This document shows, one piece after another, positions 33,887 to 43,539 of a DNA stretch of 64,000 nucleotides. A program made the translations under genes and the position numbers. Each line of letters starts with the position of its first letter. Within the stretch, counting starts at the first letter, position 1. The stretch is from Allomesorhizobium camelthorni (GTDB lineage Bacteria > Pseudomonadota > Alphaproteobacteria > Rhizobiales > Rhizobiaceae): assembly GCF_011045125.1 (NCBI RefSeq), contig NZ_JAAKZF010000032.1, positions 1 to 64,000 on the forward strand. The letters are read 5' to 3'. A model generated the notes under the pieces. The model worked only from the letters and a program-made list of their open reading frames with translations. It did not search any database and was not told the origin of the DNA.

Positions 33887-36800
33887 ACGCTAGTCCGGAG
33901 GCGTTCGCCGCCACCGTCTGGGATTCCGGGCTTGAGCAGGCGGGCGACCTCGCGGACAGTGTCGCGACGCTCGAGGCGGCTCGCGCCGAACTCCAGGGAC
34001 TGGTCATGGACGCCGCGTGGACCACGGACGTCGCCGCGGCACGGCAGGCGCTCGCCACCCACACGGGAATCCTGAGGGCCCTGAACAGCGACTACCGTCG
34101 AGCGAAAGCGCTCACGCGGTCCATCATCGTTAATCCCGATATTCCTCCGGCGGACCTGATCCGGCTGCTTGACGTCCTGATGAAGGGACAAGCGGCCGCT
34201 GCAAGGATTCGTGAAGGCGACACCTTTGGCCAATCGGCCTTTGGGGCTGACTGGCGTGGCGATCGGTCGCCTTCCGCGCCGCTGCTGGCATTGGTGGAGT
34301 GGATGGGAACGCTGAGGGGGTTGGGCGCGGAACCTCGGCTCATCGCTGGGCGGTTGGCGGAGCGTTCCGAGGCTGGCGCCCGCGCAGAGCGGGTCCGCAA
34401 GATCATCGAAATCGGCAGACCTATCATCGAAGGCTTCTGGAGCGATCTCGGGCATCTCGCGTCGTCCGTGCTTGGCGACGTTGCTTCAGTCGAGCGCGCC
34501 GCGCTCCACCTGCTGGAGACCAAAGCGAAAGCCGTAACTCGGGCAGATGAACTCTCGCGGGAAGCCCTGACTTCGCCTCCGGATCTGATTGGAGACCGCT
34601 TGGAGCTCGTCCGGCGGCTGGGGCGGCTGCAGGAGCTTGCCGGGGCAATCGACGCCGCCCACGCTCTCGGGGAGTCCGCATTCGGCTCGGCATGGGCCGG
34701 GCGCATGTCTGACTGGACCGCGCTAGCGGATGGCGAGCTGTGGGTCCGGCAGAATGGCGAGCTACGACATCTCGCTGCGCGATTGCCAGGACGAGTGGAG
34801 ATCGCGGCCTTGGCGCATTCGGCGCACGAAGCGGCACAGGGAGTAGCCGGTGAATTTGCGGCGCTTGCGGGAGACCTGAAGGCCGACGCGGTTTCGCTGT
34901 TCGGAGCGCAGAACTTCTCTGAGATCGAGATGCCCGAGGCCCTTGCCAGGCTAGGCTCCTGGCTTGAACACCAGGAACAGCTGTCGAAATGGGTTGCTTA
35001 CCAGGAGCGATCCGACAGCGCGCAAAAAGCAGGGCTCGCAGAGTTGGTACACGCCCTCGCCGAAGGCAGAGTGGCCACCGGAGCCGCGCGCTCGATATTC
35101 GAAATGGCCTATTACGAAAGGATTCTCACGGCGATGGCGACGGAGGAGCCGGAGCTGGCGAGGTTCGACGGAGAACTGCACTCCAGAGCTGTGCGCCACT
35201 TCGCGGATCTTGACCGGGAGCGGATCAAGGCTGCTGCAATTGAGGTGGTCACCGCTCATCATCGCAGGATTCCTCCGCGGGACGGCGGCGCTGGACCGGT
35301 CGGGCTACTGCGCTCGGAGATGGCGCGCAAGCGCGGCCACATGCCGATCCGGCAGCTGATGCAGAGGGCAGGGCCTGCGATCCAGGCGCTTAAGCCGGTA
35401 TTCATGATGAGTCCGCTCTCCGTGGCGCAGTTCCTGTCGCCTGGGAGGATGTCTTTCGACCTGCTGGTGATGGACGAGGCTTCCCAGATCCAGCCAGTCG
35501 ACGCACTCGGCGCGATTGCCCGGGCCAAGCAGGTCGTCGTCGTCGGTGACGAACGCCAGCTGCCTCCTACCACCTTCTTCGCGAAGATGACAGGCTCCCA
35601 GTCCGAGGATGAGGACGGGGAAGGCGCGCAGGTCGCCGATATCGAGAGCATCCTTGGCCTGTTCACGGCGCGGGGCTTGCCGCAGCGGATGCTGCGCTGG
35701 CACTACCGGAGCCGCCACCAGTCCTTGATCGCTGTCTCGAACAGCCAATTCTACGAGAACCGGCTCTTCATTGTGCCCAGCCCCTACACGCAGGAGGCCG
35801 GGATGGGCTTGCGGTTCCAACATGTGCCGGACGGGGTCTTCAACTCGGGCGGGATTGGCACTAATCCTGTGGAGGCCCGAACCGTGGCCGAGGCGATCAT
35901 CCGCCACGCGAAAGCGAATCCGCATGAGTCCCTTGGCGTCGCGACCTTCTCAGTCAGCCAGCGCCGCGCGATCCAGGACGAGCTCGAGGCCTTGCGCCGA
36001 CTGAACCCCGAGTCCGAAGAGTTCTTCCACGCCCATCCTAGCGAGCCGTTCTTCGTGAAGAACCTGGAGAACGTTCAGGGCGACGAACGCGACGTCATCA
36101 TGATCTCGGTAGGCTACGCAAAGAATGCTCAGGGCTACATGGCCATGCGCTTTGGACCCCTCGGTGCAGAGGGCGGCGAGCGCCGGCTGAACGTCCTCAT
36201 AAGCCGAGCCAAGCGCCGCTGCGAGGTCTTCGCCTCGATCACGGACGAGGACATCGACCTGGAACGAGGCAAAGGTAAGGGCGTATTCGCCTTTAAGCTA
36301 TTCCTGCACTACGCGAGGACGGGGAGGCTTTCGCTTGCCGTGACCACGGCCAGGGAGATGGACTCAATCTTCGAGGAGCAAGTCGCCAACGCCCTGATCG
36401 AGAAAGGCTACCAAGTTCATGCCCAAGTCGGAATCGCAGGCTTCTTTATAGACCTAGCAATTGCCGATCCGGAGCGGCCCGGCCGATACATACTCGGTAT
36501 CGAATGCGATGGCATAGGATACCACTCTTCACGCTCGGCCAGGGACCGCGACCGTCTTAGGCAGGCCGTTCTCGAGGATCATGGCTGGATCATCCACCGC
36601 ATCTGGAGCCCTGACTGGTTCCAGCGCCCGCGCGAGCAGCTTGAGAGGACTGTAGCTGCCATCGAAGCCGCGAGGAAAGAACTCGACGCACGGGCCGAGC
36701 TAGGCTTCCAAAGGCAGCGGGCGGTGCCGGTTGAGGTCGTCACCGTCGACCGTGGTGACGTGACGGAGATCGGTTTGGCGGACGCATCGGAAGTTGAGGA

Positions 36801-37365
36801 TCCGCATCGAACTTACGTGGAAACTGAGCTGAAGCGGCCCGGACCCTTTGAGCTCCATGAAACGCCAACTGGCTTGATGGCCGGGCTCGTCGAACAGGTA
36901 GTAGCGACGGAAGCGCCAATCCATCTTGATGAAGTGGTCTCTCGAATCCGCGACGCCTGGGGACTGCAGCGCGCGGGTGGAAGGATTCAGGATGCTGTTG
37001 AGCGAGGACTGATCGTGGCTGAGAGTCGCGGCGCCCTGGTCCGACGCGGACAGTTTTGCTTCAAACCAGGCGCAACGATCTCCCTGCGAAATCGAAGTCA
37101 GGTGATATCTCCGGGCTTGCGGAAACCGGAAACGATCGCCCAAGAGGAGATCGCCGATGGCGTCATCGAGATTGTGAAGTCCAATCTTGGAGCGACCGAA
37201 GACGAGATTGCCACAAGGGTAGCCCGAATGCTTGGGTTCAAAGCCACAAGTGCTCAGTTGAGATCCGTGATCTCTGCTGCCGTCTCGGAACTCGTTAATC
37301 GAGGCAATCTGCGGTCTCAGGACGGGCTACTGGTCTCTGATCGCTCGTTTGCTTCGACGAACTGA
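33886..37365 (+). pseudogene. 5'-truncated SF1 helicase with Vsr-like nuclease and DUF3320 (defence-type)
   Basis: About 1160 residues remain of a large DUF4011/AAA_12-type protein. Helicase motif II is 'LLVMDEASQIQPVDALGAIA', III 'VVVVGDERQLPPTTFF', IV 'RMLRWHYRSRHQSL', V 'VQGDERDVIMISVGYA', VI 'RLNVLISRAKRRCEVF'. After it comes a Vsr/DUF559-like endonuclease ('GFFIDLAIADPERPGRYILG', 'IECDGIGYHSSRSARDRDRL', 'IHRIWSPDWFQ'), then the DUF3320 winged-helix domain at the end. No Walker A (GxGKT) exists anywhere in the frame: the N-terminal part is absent, and the frame begins at the edge of the IS110 element. The missing half is not found left of the IS. Such proteins are common in defence islands. 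ATPase activity should be lost; the nuclease domain may still be made if a start is supplied by the IS. Confidence 0.78.
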
Positions 37366-37613
37366 TGCGCACCCTGTCGAGTGAGATAAACGCCGAAGTC
37401 GTGGTGGCGATCGACCACCTTCTCGAGGGGCACTCCAAGACAATTCCCGTGTCCATCATGTGGCTAATCGATGAAGTGCGTCAGAACTTGGGATCGCTGA
37501 TGTCCACGGACGCCTTGGAGATGCTTGCAGTTGAAATGGCAACTGCTCGGCACCTGTCAACCGTCCTAGATCGGAGACCTAAGTCACGTCGACGTCGTGC
37601 CACTCCCCGTTGA
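37365..37613 (+). CDS. small hypothetical protein coupled to the helicase remnant
   Basis: An 82-residue protein with no recognised domain: acidic, predicted helical, ending in an arginine-rich tail (SRRRRATPR). Its ATG overlaps the helicase stop by one base (TGATG), so translation is coupled. It could be an accessory subunit of the helicase-nuclease; the overlap is the only evidence for that. Confidence 0.55.
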   Translation: MRTLSSEINAEVVVAIDHLLEGHSKTIPVSIMWLIDEVRQNLGSLMSTDALEMLAVEMATARHLSTVLDRRPKSRRRRATPR

Positions 37614-37688
37614 ATAGTTAACCCGTCCTTCAGTGGGCTTGCATAGAGTTGCGCTGCGAAGAAGCATGGGAAGCAAGCTGACCGGACT

Positions 37689-39596
37689 ATGGCCCTAAAG
37701 AAAGAAGACGCGCTGGAGGCCAGAATCCTTCAGGATCAGCTTGCTGACCTGAGGGCCGGTCTCTTCGTGTCAATGCCGATAAGCACTATCCTGTCAGGCC
37801 TAATTTTGACGGTGCAGGCCCTTTCTGACGGCGGCTTTGCCGCCGCAGTCTGGTTCTTGGTCGTCATTGCGATAAATGCCGCCCGCCTCGGACTCGCCCG
37901 TTATCAGCTAAAGGAGACGGGGCGCCAGGACGATTTAACGGAGATTTCGCAGCGGCTTCGCTGGTTTGGCATCCTTGCTCTTCTGGCAGGGTTTGCCTGG
38001 TCCTTTCTTGCCGTCCTTACTGTCGGATACACAACACCCCAAGCGCCGCTGCATCTGATTATTCTGGCGGGCATTTCAGCTGGTGCGGTTACATATGGCA
38101 GTTCATATGCCGCGGCAGCGACCAACTTCATCACACCGCCGCTCCTCATCACGGTGGGGTGCTTGTCGGCTAATGGCAACTTTGAAGGGTACATTCTGGC
38201 TTTTGCCGTTCTGCTCTTCATGGGCGGCTTGGTTCGAAGCTCGTCTGTTGGACAAGCGCGCTTCCGCGAAGCGAGCCGCCTGCGACATGAGGCGGAGCGG
38301 CTTGCGGCGGAAATGGAGCGCAATTCCAGGGAGGACCACCTGACGGGCCTTCTCAACAGGCGGGGCCTCGAATACGCAATCGATCAGCTCGAGAACACAG
38401 ACGGCCCTTTCGTGGCAATGTTGATTGATCTAGACGGCTTCAAATCTGTCAACGATACCTACGGTCACAGGACCGGGGATGAACTGCTCGCCATGATCGC
38501 CCGCAGGATAGAGGAGGAAGCGCCGGAAGGCTCAACGCTCGCCCGCATCGGCGGCGATGAGTTCGTGCTGTTTTTTCCCTCACTGAGGGATTCGCTTTCT
38601 CCCAGTAACCTCGCATCGAATATCATAGCCAAAATTGCCAGCCCTTATCCCAAGGTCGCATCCGTCCGGATCGGTGCATCCATAGGAATATACCTGGCTG
38701 AAAGGCCGGGGCTGACGGAAATGTTGCGGCGAGCGGATGTCGCCCTTTACACGGCTAAGCGTCGTGGCAGGAACGAATTTTGCGTGTTCGACGCCGAACT
38801 CGACAGGGAACTACAACGCCGCCAGTCCATCGAACGCGACCTCCATTCGGCGATAGAGACAAGAAGCTTGGGCCCATGGTTCCAGCCCATCGTGAGACTC
38901 GACACCGAAGCCGTGGTCGGTTTTGAAGCCTTGCTAAGGTGGTCCCATCCGATTCATGGTGCCATCTCTCCACCCGAAATCATGACAGCCGCCCGCGAAA
39001 CCGGAATGCTTCAGCTGCTAACCCAAACGGTATTCGCCGACTGTTGCGCTCTCATCGACGGCTTGATGAAGGCTGACTGTCGCAATATTCGTGTGGCGAT
39101 GAATGTTTCACCGCGCGAATTGGAAGCCGGCGATATCGACGATATGATTCTGAACGGTCTGGCGGCAAAAGGCCTCCCTGCAACGATGTTCGAAATCGAG
39201 ATTACCGAAGAATCGCCAGTGGACCCGGACAGAGTGGATGAAAAGCTCGGACGCCTTTCACATGCCGGCATTTCCATCGCCCTCGATGACTTCGGCACCG
39301 GCTTTTCCACGTTGGCATCGCTCAAGGACAGTCGGATAGGCAAGGTGAAAATAGACCAGGGCTTCGTTCGCGGCTTAGCCAAGTCCCGGGAAGATCGACT
39401 GCTTGTCAAATCGGTGATCGATCTTGGTAGGACGCTCGGAATAGAGGTCATGGCCGAGGGTGTCGAAACAGAGGCGGATCGGCAAGCGCTGCGCAAGCTG
39501 GGCTGCAGAACCGCTCAGGGCTTCCTATTCTCCAAGGCGGTGCCTCTGAGCCAAGCGCTTGATTTGGCCGTAAAGGAGCACGCGAAGGAGTTGTAA
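37689..39596 (+). CDS. membrane diguanylate cyclase/phosphodiesterase (GGDEF-EAL)
   Basis: A 635-residue c-di-GMP enzyme. Residues about 20-195 hold some six membrane helices; a short coiled linker follows; the GGDEF domain has an intact motif at 288-292 ('RIGGDEFVLFF'), with no RxxD inhibitory site at the usual position; the EAL domain starts with 'GFEALLRWSHP' (E413) and retains 'DDFGTGFSTLASL' and 'KIDQGFVRGL'. Both active sites look complete, so it may make and break c-di-GMP. It stands alone on the plus strand, convergent with the integrase gene. The membrane part is a likely sensor. Confidence 0.9.
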   Translation: MALKKEDALEARILQDQLADLRAGLFVSMPISTILSGLILTVQALSDGGFAAAVWFLVVIAINAARLGLARYQLKETGRQDDLTEISQRLRWFGILALLAGFAWSFLAVLTVGYTTPQAPLHLIILAGISAGAVTYGSSYAAAATNFITPPLLITVGCLSANGNFEGYILAFAVLLFMGGLVRSSSVGQARFREASRLRHEAERLAAEMERNSREDHLTGLLNRRGLEYAIDQLENTDGPFVAMLIDLDGFKSVNDTYGHRTGDELLAMIARRIEEEAPEGSTLARIGGDEFVLFFPSLRDSLSPSNLASNIIAKIASPYPKVASVRIGASIGIYLAERPGLTEMLRRADVALYTAKRRGRNEFCVFDAELDRELQRRQSIERDLHSAIETRSLGPWFQPIVRLDTEAVVGFEALLRWSHPIHGAISPPEIMTAARETGMLQLLTQTVFADCCALIDGLMKADCRNIRVAMNVSPRELEAGDIDDMILNGLAAKGLPATMFEIEITEESPVDPDRVDEKLGRLSHAGISIALDDFGTGFSTLASLKDSRIGKVKIDQGFVRGLAKSREDRLLVKSVIDLGRTLGIEVMAEGVETEADRQALRKLGCRTAQGFLFSKAVPLSQALDLAVKEHAKEL

Positions 39597-39730
39597 CCGG
39601 CACCCGCCATCGCTCAATGCATCGAGGAGAGCGTCGAACGACCGGACAGGGTTCGGGATCGGCCATGGCGGGAATGGGACCCATTGGTGACTGGCGTGAC
39701 ACGAGCGCAAAGTAGTGTCGCTTATAATGT

Positions 39731-40948
39731 CTACATATATTGAGCATCACGAGTGGCGTATCGATGATCATGATGTAACAGCCGCAACTCGTCCAAATGG
39801 TCGGCCCACCACTGCATCATTTTGACGCGTTCATCCCAATGTTCGCCACGGGCGTAGGCTCTCCTAACATTGTTGCCTTCCACGTGAGCGAGTTGGCGTT
39901 CGATAGCATCGGGATGCCACTTGCCGCTTTCGTTGAGTAAGCTGGACGCAGTCGCCCGGAAACCATGGGCCGTAGCCTCGTCTTTGCTGTAGCCGAGACG
40001 CCGCAAGGCCGCATTGAGCGTGTTATCTGAAATCGGGCGCTTCGTCGTTCGAACGCTGGGAAACAGGAGCGACCCGTGACCAGAAATCTCCCGCAGCTGA
40101 TCAAGGATCGCGAGGGCCTGAGCCGACAACGGAACGCTATGCGGTCGCCGCATCTTTGCGCGGGCCTCAGGTATGGTCCAGACCGCGTTGTCGAAATCGA
40201 ACTCGGCCCAAGCCGCTGCGCGCAACTCTCCCGGACGAGGAAACATGAGTGCCATCAGCTTCAACGCAGCCCGGGTAGTCGGTTGCCCATCGAACGAATC
40301 AATTGCACGCAAAAGCGCTCCTAGCCGCTTTGGGGCGGTTATTGCCGCCCGTGGCGTGACGGTCGGCCTGATAAGGGCGTCCTTGAGTGCTGAGGTGGGA
40401 TCCGTTTCGGCCCGGGCCGTGGCAATGGCGTAGCGGAATACGCTTCCGATTGTTGAGCGAAGCCGACGAGCCGATTCATACCGGCCGCGAACCTCCACTT
40501 CCCGAAGTACTTTGAGAATGGCTGCCGCATCGATTTTCCTGATCGACTGGTCGCCCAACCCCGGATAGGCGAAGGAAAGCAGCCACTTCGTCTTGGTAAT
40601 CGTCCTGTCGGCGCGGCCTTCCTTTTCCAGCTTGGCGACGAATTCCTCGGATATAACGCGGAAATTGTCGCGACTGTCGTCCTTGCTGTCCTGCTTCTCA
40701 CGGGCGGGATCTATCCCCGCCATCAGCCGCCGCTTGGCTTCGTCTCTCGCCTCCCGGGCATCTGCTAGCGAAACAAGCGGATACGTCCCCAAAGCCAGGA
40801 GCTTTTGTTTCCCTCCGAAACGGTAGGCCAAGCGCCACAACCTTGAGCCGGCCGGTTGTACCCATAGCTGGAGACCACCTCCGTCAGAGAGCTTCTGAAG
40901 TTTTGATCCCGGCCGGGCATTCCGACATTTCACGTCAGAGAGCGGCAT
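39731..40948 (-). CDS. tyrosine-type site-specific integrase (DUF4102/P4-like)
   Basis: A 405-residue phage/island integrase. It starts with the DUF4102 arm-binding domain ('MPLSDVKCRNARPGSKLQKL', 'LWRLAYRFGGKQKLLALGTY'), then the core-binding SAM-like domain, then the catalytic domain with R in 'MFPRPGELRAAAW', H-x-x-R in 'TAHGFRATASSLL', H in 'RQLAHVEGNN' and tyrosine in 'VRRAYARGEHW'. The start at 40948 suits family length; upstream codons are not conserved. The gene lies 214 bases from a tRNA-Phe 3' fragment, the likely recombination core, and is read away from it. Confidence 0.92.
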   Translation of the reverse strand: MPLSDVKCRNARPGSKLQKLSDGGGLQLWVQPAGSRLWRLAYRFGGKQKLLALGTYPLVSLADAREARDEAKRRLMAGIDPAREKQDSKDDSRDNFRVISEEFVAKLEKEGRADRTITKTKWLLSFAYPGLGDQSIRKIDAAAILKVLREVEVRGRYESARRLRSTIGSVFRYAIATARAETDPTSALKDALIRPTVTPRAAITAPKRLGALLRAIDSFDGQPTTRAALKLMALMFPRPGELRAAAWAEFDFDNAVWTIPEARAKMRRPHSVPLSAQALAILDQLREISGHGSLLFPSVRTTKRPISDNTLNAALRRLGYSKDEATAHGFRATASSLLNESGKWHPDAIERQLAHVEGNNVRRAYARGEHWDERVKMMQWWADHLDELRLLHHDHRYATRDAQYM

Positions 40949-40976
40949 CGTCCAATGCTCCTGTTCGTAACCTTCG

Positions 40977-41015
40977 ATACCAACAGGGTGGCAGATACCA
41001 ACAAAAATACCAACA
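40977..41015. repeat. three direct repeats, candidate integrase arm sites
   Basis: ATACCAACA occurs at 40977-40985, 40995-41003 and 41007-41015, between the integrase start and the tRNA fragment. Short direct repeats in this position are typical arm-type binding sites for P4-like integrases. Confidence 0.6.
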
Positions 41016-41161
41016 GTTCGCGCCGTTGGACCAAACGCGACGACCTGTCCCGAAACACGCTGAAATTCGATGGGCACTTCCAAAAGCGATGGAATAACAG
41101 CTAATTACGCGGGCTTCAGCGTAGGAGGCTTGGCGGAAGGGAATGTAGAGAGAAGGGGAAA

Positions 41162-41210
41162 TGGTGCCCAGAGGCGGATTCGAACCACCGACACGCGGAT
41201 TTTCAGTCCG
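41162..41210 (-). tRNA. 3' fragment of tRNA-Phe(GAA), probable att core
   Basis: On the minus strand the sequence corresponds to tRNA positions 28 to 76: anticodon arm CGGACTGAAAATCCG with anticodon GAA, variable loop, T-arm with GGTTCGAATCC, acceptor strand and CCA. The 5' half (acceptor 5' strand and D-arm) is missing: base 27 no longer pairs and the preceding sequence is unrelated. It is therefore not a functional tRNA but a duplicated attachment core left by integration into tRNA-Phe. Confidence 0.82.
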
Positions 41211-41265
41211 AATTACCTCTTCCTATCGACTTGTTGTACCGTGCTTATTTGGCATACTCTAATTT

Positions 41266-41287
41266 TTTGTGCAAGTGTTTGTGCAAG
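41266..41287. repeat. two direct repeats on the other side of the att core
   Basis: TTTGTGCAAG occurs at 41266-41275 and 41278-41287, spaced 12 bases. Together with the three repeats on the integrase side they frame the core as arm-type sites would in an attP. Confidence 0.45.
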
Positions 41288-41416
41288 AGATTGAGGGCGA
41301 AAAGGGCGTTATTCGGGCTGATTCAGCTCCGATTGCCTGCTTCACACCCTCGAATCTGGAAATCATCCAATCCTCTAATTAGATCAGTCGGTTAGATGAA
41401 ATTTGCCCCTACGTTT

Positions 41417-42048
41417 GACCCTCCATTTCTAGAAATGGAGGGTCTGGATATCGTTATTTCAGGCGTATCCGCCTGAAATAGAAAAAGAAATTTGTTCCCC
41501 CGTGTTGTCGGGCTGCGCCCGACCCCGAACCTTCTCCCTCCGCAAAACTCTGTGGCTTCAAGAAGACCACGAGTTTTGGGTCGGGCTTCACAAAGAAACG
41601 CTCTCTCACTGCTAGCACTAAGTGAGAGAGCGTTCCCTTGCTCGGGCTTGTCCGCACCCTGATATTCATAGTGGTGTGCGTCCTGCGCCAGAATGTTCGG
41701 GGTCGGGCGCTCGACTTCGCCACGCCCAGCTCCAGTTTTGCCATCGTACTGTTTTAGGAAATTCGTGACGTTGTGGGGTGGCAAAACTAGGGCTGGGCTG
41801 CTTCGTCGGCTTCCGACAACACGGGGGAACGTTAGTGCCGTGAACGGCACGCTCTTTGACAATCGCAAAAGGGGCGGTGAACCGCCCTCCGATTCCGCCG
41901 TTGGCGGAAACAAAAAAAACGGAAACAAAGGTTTCCGATGGCTAATTGGCGGAGCTTCGCTCCGCCTCATTCCTGCCTTTGGAGAAAGGCAGGTTTTGCT
42001 AATTCCTTTGCCCGACAAAGAAAAAGTCGACCACAGGAGTGGTCGACT
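41417..42048. repeat. dense array of perfect and nested inverted repeats
   Basis: At least fourteen inverted repeats fill about 630 bases with no gene. Examples, as arm positions: 41417-41430/41431-41444 (14-base arms, no spacer), 41455-41465/41470-41480, 41494-41511/41813-41830 (18-base arms enclosing 300 bases), 41515-41530/41695-41710 (16), 41543-41555/41567-41578, 41597-41610/41621-41634 (14), 41734-41743/41779-41788 extended by 41724-41730/41792-41798, 41893-41899/41903-41909, 41920-41926/41931-41937, 41948-41955/41959-41966, 41972-41980/41985-41993, 42025-42034/42039-42048. The arrangement is nested on the left (41494-41830) and a string of simple hairpins on the right. It could be a single-strand or transfer origin, a structured RNA, or a recombination substrate. 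A 208-codon minus frame crossing it has no protein character. Confidence 0.75.
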
Positions 42049-42061
42049 GAATTGAGGTGCG

Positions 42062-42547
42062 TCACCAGAGGTGACCGTACTCTATATCGAAATGGGAAGG
42101 CTCTCGGTAGCCAGTAATCTCCAAAGCGATGCGGACGATTTCCTCGCCGTACTTGGCGCGTACCACCTCGCATACCGCTTTCCATGACCGAAGAAATTCA
42201 GAGTTGTGACCGTGTTCGACACGCTCACTGGTGAGTGCTTTCCGTCCGAGTTCCTTCGCCAGATTTTGACGAGAGTTATGGAGGTTGCCGGCACATTCTT
42301 CGATGCGCCGAGCCACCTGCGGATTGTTCAGGTGTGGTCGAAATCGAAGTTCGGTCGGATCAATGTATGGATTTCGATATGTCGAGCGACGATTGTCACC
42401 GCTCCGATTGCCAGTGGTGGAATGTGTGACATTTGGTGCGGTCACCATTTGAATTAACTTACGGATACCGCAAACCACTAGGCAAACCCACAAAATCCCA
42501 ACAATGAGCATTAACCCATAACCTACTGGATAGAGCAAAGATTCCAT
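42062..42547 (-). CDS. membrane-anchored hypothetical protein
   Basis: A 161-residue protein with one N-terminal membrane segment (VGYGLMLIVGILWVCLVVCG), then a soluble part. I do not recognise it. It reads leftward into the inverted-repeat array, stopping 13 bases from its edge, and shares a symmetric control region with the rightward gene at 42616. Position next to conjugation-type genes suggests a role in the mobile element. Confidence 0.6.
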   Translation of the reverse strand: MESLLYPVGYGLMLIVGILWVCLVVCGIRKLIQMVTAPNVTHSTTGNRSGDNRRSTYRNPYIDPTELRFRPHLNNPQVARRIEECAGNLHNSRQNLAKELGRKALTSERVEHGHNSEFLRSWKAVCEVVRAKYGEEIVRIALEITGYREPSHFDIEYGHLW

Positions 42548-42553
42548 CTTATT

Positions 42554-42609
42554 CTCCTATGCGTACACCGCGGCTTGAATGCTTTCCAGCCGCTGTTGGC
42601 GCATAGGAG
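42554..42609. promoter_or_regulatory. symmetric divergent control region
   Basis: CTCCTATGCG at 42554-42563 is mirrored by CGCATAGGAG at 42600-42609, and inside it GCGGCT (42570-42575) by AGCCGC (42588-42593). The outer arms include the AGGAG ribosome-binding sites of both divergent genes, so a transcript from either side could fold and hide its own start. Confidence 0.5.
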
Positions 42610-42615
42610 GGGGTT

Positions 42616-43536
42616 ATGTCTGTCTATAATAATAGCACATTTTTCAATTTTTTCAATACCTTAGGCTATTTGACTGTGATGGCTGTTGTCCTGATCTCCT
42701 TGGTTGCCTGGATACCAATTGTTGTTTGTGTCTTCTCGTACAATTATTCAATTGGCTGGAGCGAGGGTTGGGTTGGCAGATTAGGGCTTATGTCACTCTT
42801 ATTCTTTTGTGTCGTCAGCGTGTTGACTGTGTGTTTGAGTGTTCTAAGGTTTGATCTGAGTAAGTTGCCAGAAGGTTGGCAATTTCTTTCTCTTTTTTCG
42901 GTTTGGTCGACAACAAACAGCATACGTCAATCTGGAAATAAATCTATGAGCCATGAACATGAAGACGACTCTAAGGAATTGGATGCAACGCTGGATCGCT
43001 ATTCTTCTGTATCTCCAGACACCACAGTATCGTCGACAAAAATAACGATAAGCAATCTTATTCCAACATTGGTTACTTCCAAGCTGGAACGACTTCGTGA
43101 GACAGTCGAGGGCAAAGAAGTGGACAGGCAGATTGAGACGTTGAAGAAGAAGACGGAGGCCAATAAGACGCGCGGTGAATACAATGAATCGCAGGTAGAT
43201 GTCAGGTACTCGACAGAGCTAGCAGAGGAGCGTAACAAATTGCAGTTAGGGCGGAATGCCCGAGAAGTAGCAGAAATCAAGCGTGATATTGAAAATATCA
43301 ACAATCCACCAAAAGACCCTCCACCAACACAACCTAAAAAGAAACCCGACTTCGAGGATTTCGCCGAGGAAATTTTGCGGACGGGAGCGACTGGACCGAA
43401 TCAGAGAAAAGCCGAGGCTGTGATAACTAAGTTCATCAAGGACAAGGGTGGAGAAGACAAACTCACCGATGATGACCGGGAACGGATTCGCCTGCTTCGC
43501 ACGGAAGCAGCTAAGCGTGATGAAAGCCGGGGGTAG
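42616..43536 (+). CDS. membrane protein with coiled-coil tail, mobile-element gene
   Basis: A 306-residue protein. Two membrane helices occupy about residues 14-45 and 55-78 ('VMAVVLISLVAWIPIVVCVF', 'LGLMSLLFFCVVSVLTVCLS'). The rest is cytosolic and charged, with a coiled-coil region at about 155-235 and a proline-rich spacer (PPKDPPPTQPKKKP). AGGAGGGG precedes the ATG. It is followed 3 bases later by the VirD4-like ATPase gene, so it may anchor that ATPase, which lacks membrane helices of its own. No family assigned. Confidence 0.65.
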   Translation: MSVYNNSTFFNFFNTLGYLTVMAVVLISLVAWIPIVVCVFSYNYSIGWSEGWVGRLGLMSLLFFCVVSVLTVCLSVLRFDLSKLPEGWQFLSLFSVWSTTNSIRQSGNKSMSHEHEDDSKELDATLDRYSSVSPDTTVSSTKITISNLIPTLVTSKLERLRETVEGKEVDRQIETLKKKTEANKTRGEYNESQVDVRYSTELAEERNKLQLGRNAREVAEIKRDIENINNPPKDPPPTQPKKKPDFEDFAEEILRTGATGPNQRKAEAVITKFIKDKGGEDKLTDDDRERIRLLRTEAAKRDESRG

Positions 43537-43539
43537 CCG

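Noticed and set aside
41162-41290. a complete tRNA gene
   Set aside because: The acceptor 5' strand and D-arm cannot be found upstream of base 28, and base 27 no longer pairs, so only a 3' fragment exists.
41392-42018. 208-codon minus-strand frame across the inverted-repeat array
   Set aside because: The open frame is a by-product of palindromic sequence; the protein has no hydrophobic core pattern, no start signal and no family likeness.
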